From NCBI GenBank assembly GCA_002309305.1, contig DBWR01000051.1, forward strand, positions 36,875-43,568: a DNA stretch of 6,694 nt. Direction: 5' to 3'. Below, piece after piece: positions 5,612-6,694 of the stretch (its first letter is position 1; each line of letters starts with the position of its first letter). The notes below the pieces were generated by a model. That model was not told where the DNA came from and did not search any database. It worked only from the letters and a program-made list of their open reading frames with translations. This DNA is from Treponema sp. UBA1233 (GTDB taxonomy: Bacteria > Spirochaetota > Spirochaetia > Treponematales > Treponemataceae). Made by a program: the position numbers and the translations under genes.

Positions 5612-5636
5612 GATTCCGGGTCAAGCCCGGAATGAC
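5612..5636 (+). repeat. 25-nt hairpin repeat, copy 3
   Basis: This is identical over 25 bases to copy 1 and in the same orientation. It ends 8 bases before the stop codon of the convergent gene on the right, so its hairpin would form just past that gene's mRNA 3' end. Confidence 0.85.
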
Positions 5637-5644
5637 GAGAATGT

Positions 5645-6694
5645 TTACTTTGCCCTTGCTGCAACTGCCTTTTTAATAGCATCTGCAAACAATTGGTTCT
5701 GGTCGGAACGTACTTCCGCAGAGAATTCCGGGGAACCATCTGGGGCCATTCTGTAGAACCTTGAAGAATCTGTGGTGTATGCAGGTGTATCGGGGTTGTT
5801 GATCCACCAGTCCAAAACTGCAATCACACACATCGTGTATTTGATCAAGTTCGAATTTGTTGCGGCTGTAGTCTTGTCATCCTTCTTTGCACCCAGAAGA
5901 ACATCCATGCGCTTTGAAACAATGTTCGGAATGTCAAACTCATAGCGGTCCCAGGGATTAAGCACACCCAATACAGGCTTTTTTGCGGCTGCATTTTCGT
6001 CTATGCGGCGGCCCAAAACGGTGAATATCGTGCGGAGGTAATCAGTGCGATTGTACAGAGGTTCGTACTTGCTGTCGTTCCTCGGCTTTGTAAGTGTCGG
6101 TGCGTTGAACTGAAGGTTTGGCATAAAGAAGAATTTTTCGCGCCAGAGAATGTTGTTGATGTTTTCCTTACCGTAGTTCGTGTTGGGATAGTCGGGCTGT
6201 GAATAGAGCGAGTTCATGAAGTCACGGAGGTAGTCGCCCAGTTTCTTGTAGAAGAGGTCCTCGATGTAGAAGCTCCAGTCAGACATTGCGGTGCCTAGTG
6301 AATCTGGAAGTGCTCCCAGCTTTTCGTCGGCCTTGATGTTAAAGTTGATGTTGCGGCAGCCGTGGAAAAGGTCGTCCAGAATCTTGATCAAAACCAAAGT
6401 TACCTGCACGCCGTTTTCTGGATTGAGCATGTTGAATCCTTCCTCAAACTTATACAGCGGCTGGAAATACACGAACATGTCCGGGTGAGTTTCGAGGTGA
6501 GAGAAACCTGCTTCCGGGAATAATTGCTCAAGAAGCTTGAGACCTGCAACAACAAGCTCGTCCTTTTTGCCTGGAACATGACGCTTGGCTTCTTCCTTCT
6601 TGCGTGCTTCCTCTTCTTCCCTCTGAATCTCCTCGTCGCTCTTTTTCTTTTTCTCTGGGAGGAGAAGGTCATATCTTGAAAGGTTTACAAACTG
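5645..6694 (-). CDS. Conserved spirochete-type protein of unknown function (N-terminus cut off)
   Basis: The frame is open from the right edge to a TAA at 5645-5647, giving 349 visible residues; the true start lies outside the window. An internal ATG at 6478 is not the start, because the frame continues upstream for 72 codons with protein-like sequence. The first visible part is QFVNLSRYDLLLPEKKKK, then a highly charged Glu/Lys-rich stretch of about 25 residues that may form a helix or coiled coil. A compact region follows, with VAGLKLLEQLFPEAG, then MFVYFQPLYKFEEGFNMLN and LVLIKILDDLFHGCRNINF. Later come aromatic-rich blocks (DWSFYIEDLFYKKLGDYL, FFFMPNLQFNAP, VLGVLNPWDRYEFDIP, VLDWWINNPD) and an Ala/Lys-rich end. 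No signal peptide, membrane helix or catalytic motif is seen in the visible part. I associate such proteins with Treponema but cannot name the family. Confidence 0.85.
   Translation of the reverse strand, partial: QFVNLSRYDLLLPEKKKKSDEEIQREEEEARKKEEAKRHVPGKKDELVVAGLKLLEQLFPEAGFSHLETHPDMFVYFQPLYKFEEGFNMLNPENGVQVTLVLIKILDDLFHGCRNINFNIKADEKLGALPDSLGTAMSDWSFYIEDLFYKKLGDYLRDFMNSLYSQPDYPNTNYGKENINNILWREKFFFMPNLQFNAPTLTKPRNDSKYEPLYNRTDYLRTIFTVLGRRIDENAAAKKPVLGVLNPWDRYEFDIPNIVSKRMDVLLGAKKDDKTTAATNSNLIKYTMCVIAVLDWWINNPDTPAYTTDSSRFYRMAPDGSPEFSAEVRSDQNQLFADAIKKAVAARAK

Noticed and set aside
5538..5636. CRISPR array
   Set aside because: There are only three repeats, one of them inverted with a different stem, with unequal 7- and 17-base gaps and no cas genes.
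6400..6672. Minus-strand frame of 90 codons near the right edge
   Set aside because: It overlaps the open, protein-like frame that ends at 5645 and gives a low-complexity Lys/Arg/Ser product.

Overview
The window looks like chromosomal DNA of a treponeme-like spirochete. This rests on three things. GC is moderate in the housekeeping genes. An FAD-dependent thymidylate synthase (ThyX) follows a HdeD-type membrane protein. A long cytoplasmic protein at the right edge resembles conserved proteins I associate with Treponema. The genus is inferred from recollection, not from a search.

Layout. Positions 1-227 hold no gene I can defend, but they contain a plus-strand hairpin and T-run terminator with competing stem partners. 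From 228 to 3722 six genes all lie on the minus strand. Read in transcription order, the first group is a YunG-family protein, a DUF1653 protein and a macrodomain protein, tightly packed behind a good -10 box. Next comes a type IV toxin-antitoxin pair (AbiEi antitoxin, then AbiEii nucleotidyltransferase toxin) that overlaps by 4 bases and has its own promoter and a 23-bp palindromic operator candidate. Last is an MmcQ/YjbR-family protein. The AbiE pair is clearly more A+T rich than its surroundings and looks acquired.

From 3862 on the plus strand come the signal recognition particle RNA (ffs, about 100 nt) with its own promoter and T9 terminator, then a six-helix HdeD/DUF308 membrane protein and thyX, 14 bases apart and probably co-transcribed. 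The 130-base gap between thyX and the convergent gene on its right contains three 25-nt hairpin repeats. Two are identical. The third is inverted and has different but still complementary stem bases. The window ends inside a minus-strand gene of unknown function that is open to the edge.

How the genes work together. SRP RNA and ThyX are core functions (membrane-protein targeting and dTMP synthesis). The minus block is accessory: an AbiE abortive-infection/maintenance module beside an ADP-ribose-binding macrodomain operon. I see no clearly new multi-gene system. The most original points are the covarying repeat family, the YunG-DUF1653-macrodomain operon with a possible Cys-His catalytic centre, and a macrodomain lacking the usual loop aspartate.
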